The position numbers and the translations under genes are program-made. 64,000 nt of DNA, from assembly GCF_003945385.1 (NCBI RefSeq), contig NZ_AP018920.1, positions 1,860,001-1,924,000 on the forward strand. Reading direction: 5' to 3'. Below are positions 62,885 through 64,000 of this stretch, piece after piece (within the stretch, counting starts at the first letter, position 1; each line of letters starts with the position of its first letter). This DNA comes from Pseudonocardia autotrophica. Its GTDB lineage: Bacteria > Actinomycetota > Actinomycetes > Mycobacteriales > Pseudonocardiaceae. Under the pieces are notes generated by a model. That model saw only the letters and a list, made by a program, of their open reading frames with translations. It was not told the origin of the DNA and searched no databases.

Positions 62885-64000
62885 CCGGCTGGACGCGTTC
62901 CCGGGTGTCGGCGCCGGCCTCCCGCGCCACGGGACGCCCGCTCCGGGGAACGGGCGCCGATACCGCGGGGGTGTGGCGGGCGGCCGCGGTGGAGGCGGTG
63001 CGCAAGCTCGACCCGCGGGTGCAGGCCCGCAACCCGGTGCTGCTCGTGGTGTGGACGGGCGCGGTGCTGGTCACCGGGCTCGCGATCACCGGACCGAGCG
63101 TGTTCGCGGTGCTCGTCGCACTCTGGCTGTGGTTCACGGTGCTGTTCGCCAACCTGGCCGAGGCCGTCGCCGAGGGCCGAGGCCGGGCCCAGGCCGCGTC
63201 GCTGCGGGCCGCGCGGCGCGACACCGTGGCACAGCGGCTGCCGCACGGCACTGATCTCAATACTGATCCCGGTACTGGTCCCGCTACTGGTCCCGGTACC
63301 GCTGCCCCCGTGACACCGGTCCCGGCCTCCGAGCTGCGGGTGGGCGATCTGGTCGTCGTCGAGGCGGGGGAGACGGTGCCCGGCGACGGCGACGTCGTGC
63401 ACGGTGTCGCCTCGGTCGACGAGTCCGCGGTGACCGGTGAGTCGGCCCCGGTGATCCGGGAGGCCGGCGGGGACCGCAGCGCGGTCACCGGTGGCACCAC
63501 CGTGCTGTCCGACCGGATCGTCGTCCGGATCACGACGCGGCCCGGCGAGACCGTCGTCGACCGGATGATCGCGCTGGTCGAGGGGGCGTCCCGGGCCAGG
63601 ACGCCGAACGAGATCGCGCTGGGCGTGCTGCTCAGCGCCCTGACGATCGTGCTGCTGCTCGCGGTCGTCGCGATCGCCCCGATGAGCGCGTACGCCGGCG
63701 AACGGGTCCCGCTCGTCGTGCTGACCGCACTGCTGGTCTGCCTGATCCCGACGACGATCGGTGCGCTGCTGTCCGCGATCGGCATCGCCGGCATGGACCG
63801 GCTGGTACGGCGGGGCGTGCTCGCCACGTCGGGGCGGGCCGTGGAGGCCGCCGGCGACGTCGACACCCTGCTGCTGGACAAGACCGGCACCGTCACCCAC
63901 GGCAACCGGCGGGCGACCGCGCTGCACCCGGTCGGCGGGACCACCCCCGATGAGCTGGCCGCCGCGGCCCGGCTGGCGAGCCTGGCCGACCCGACCCCGG
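62881..64000 (+). CDS. kdpB: Potassium-transporting ATPase subunit KdpB, partial
   Basis: The first ~373 residues of the P-type ATPase that drives KdpA, cut by the window end. Seen: [22 protein letters not shown], the A-domain [25 protein letters not shown] with the TGES loop, [44 protein letters not shown] and the phosphorylation site [14 protein letters not shown] (Asp at about codon 333). A short linker before the A-domain strand is expanded by a 12-bp tandem repeat (about 63250-63300) coding [16 protein letters not shown] overlaps the kdpA stop. Confidence 0.95.
   Translation, partial: MTGWTRSRVSAPASRATGRPLRGTGADTAGVWRAAAVEAVRKLDPRVQARNPVLLVVWTGAVLVTGLAITGPSVFAVLVALWLWFTVLFANLAEAVAEGRGRAQAASLRAARRDTVAQRLPHGTDLNTDPGTGPATGPGTAAPVTPVPASELRVGDLVVVEAGETVPGDGDVVHGVASVDESAVTGESAPVIREAGGDRSAVTGGTTVLSDRIVVRITTRPGETVVDRMIALVEGASRARTPNEIALGVLLSALTIVLLLAVVAIAPMSAYAGERVPLVVLTALLVCLIPTTIGALLSAIGIAGMDRLVRRGVLATSGRAVEAAGDVDTLLLDKTGTVTHGNRRATALHPVGGTTPDELAAAARLASLADPTP

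Overview
This window is a very GC-rich actinobacterial chromosome segment, most likely from the Pseudonocardiaceae and possibly Pseudonocardia. The assignment rests on GTG starts, overlapping GTGA/ATGA stop-start junctions, a DUF3558 lipoprotein, a DivIVA-like septal protein, and a backbone gene order I recall from mycobacteria and relatives: ddlA, DUF3515, thiL, ung, rpmB, a DAK2-domain (FakA-like) protein, recG, a membrane protein, pyc, rsmD, coaD, the DivIVA-like gene, DUF177, rpmF, rnc, mutM. No rRNA, tRNA, insertion sequence, phage or CRISPR array was seen.

Layout. 0-3.4 kb: a truncated-haemoglobin gene running off the left edge, an MscS channel, and a pyridoxamine-phosphate-oxidase-fold protein divergent from a MocR regulator. 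3.4-6.4 kb: backbone (ddlA, DUF3515, a lone Lrp/AsnC ligand-binding domain, thiL). 6.5-17.5 kb: a two-carbon and hydroxy-acid block made of two different lactate/glycolate permeases, glcDEF and malate synthase G. 17.5-19.3 kb: an MFS transporter and a GNAT acetyltransferase separated by a long palindromic element. 19.5-32.2 kb: two complete Mrp cation/proton antiporter operons arranged tail to tail (A-B-C-D-E-F-G on plus, AB fusion-C-D-E-F-G on minus), whose mrpG genes overlap. 32.3-44.9 kb: backbone (a gamma-carbonic-anhydrase-like protein, ung, rpmB, FakA-like, recG, pyc, rsmD), with a small cell-envelope island (DUF3558 lipoprotein, a YxxxD helical protein, a DUF1707 protein) between ung and rpmB. 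44.9-52.6 kb: a self-contained N-acetylglucosamine PTS cassette (HAD phosphatase, EIIA, EIIB divergent from EIIC, HPr, EI, NagA, NagB and a DasR-like regulator) with two operator-like palindromes in the divergent promoter. 52.6-58.1 kb: backbone (coaD, DivIVA-like, DUF177, rpmF, rnc, mutM) with a VOC protein/AraC regulator pair inserted. 58.1-64 kb: a PadR regulator with a HAAS-type membrane protein, corA, and the start of a kdp potassium ATPase operon preceded by two tiny membrane-peptide genes.

How it fits together. The glc block can import glycolate or lactate, oxidise glycolate to glyoxylate, and condense glyoxylate with acetyl-CoA to malate; pyruvate carboxylase nearby also supplies the C4 pool. 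The nag cassette imports and phosphorylates GlcNAc, deacetylates and deaminates it to fructose-6-phosphate, and encodes its own probable repressor. Mrp, CorA and Kdp place much monovalent and divalent cation transport in one neighbourhood.

The most unusual features are non-coding or low-complexity: a dispersed nested palindrome in two copies, five 23-bp palindromic units that contain the stop codons of two convergent genes, palindrome-derived and tandem-repeat-derived peptide insertions in several proteins, and a recurring TAnnnT box 6-8 bases before start codons that points to leaderless transcription of at least six genes.
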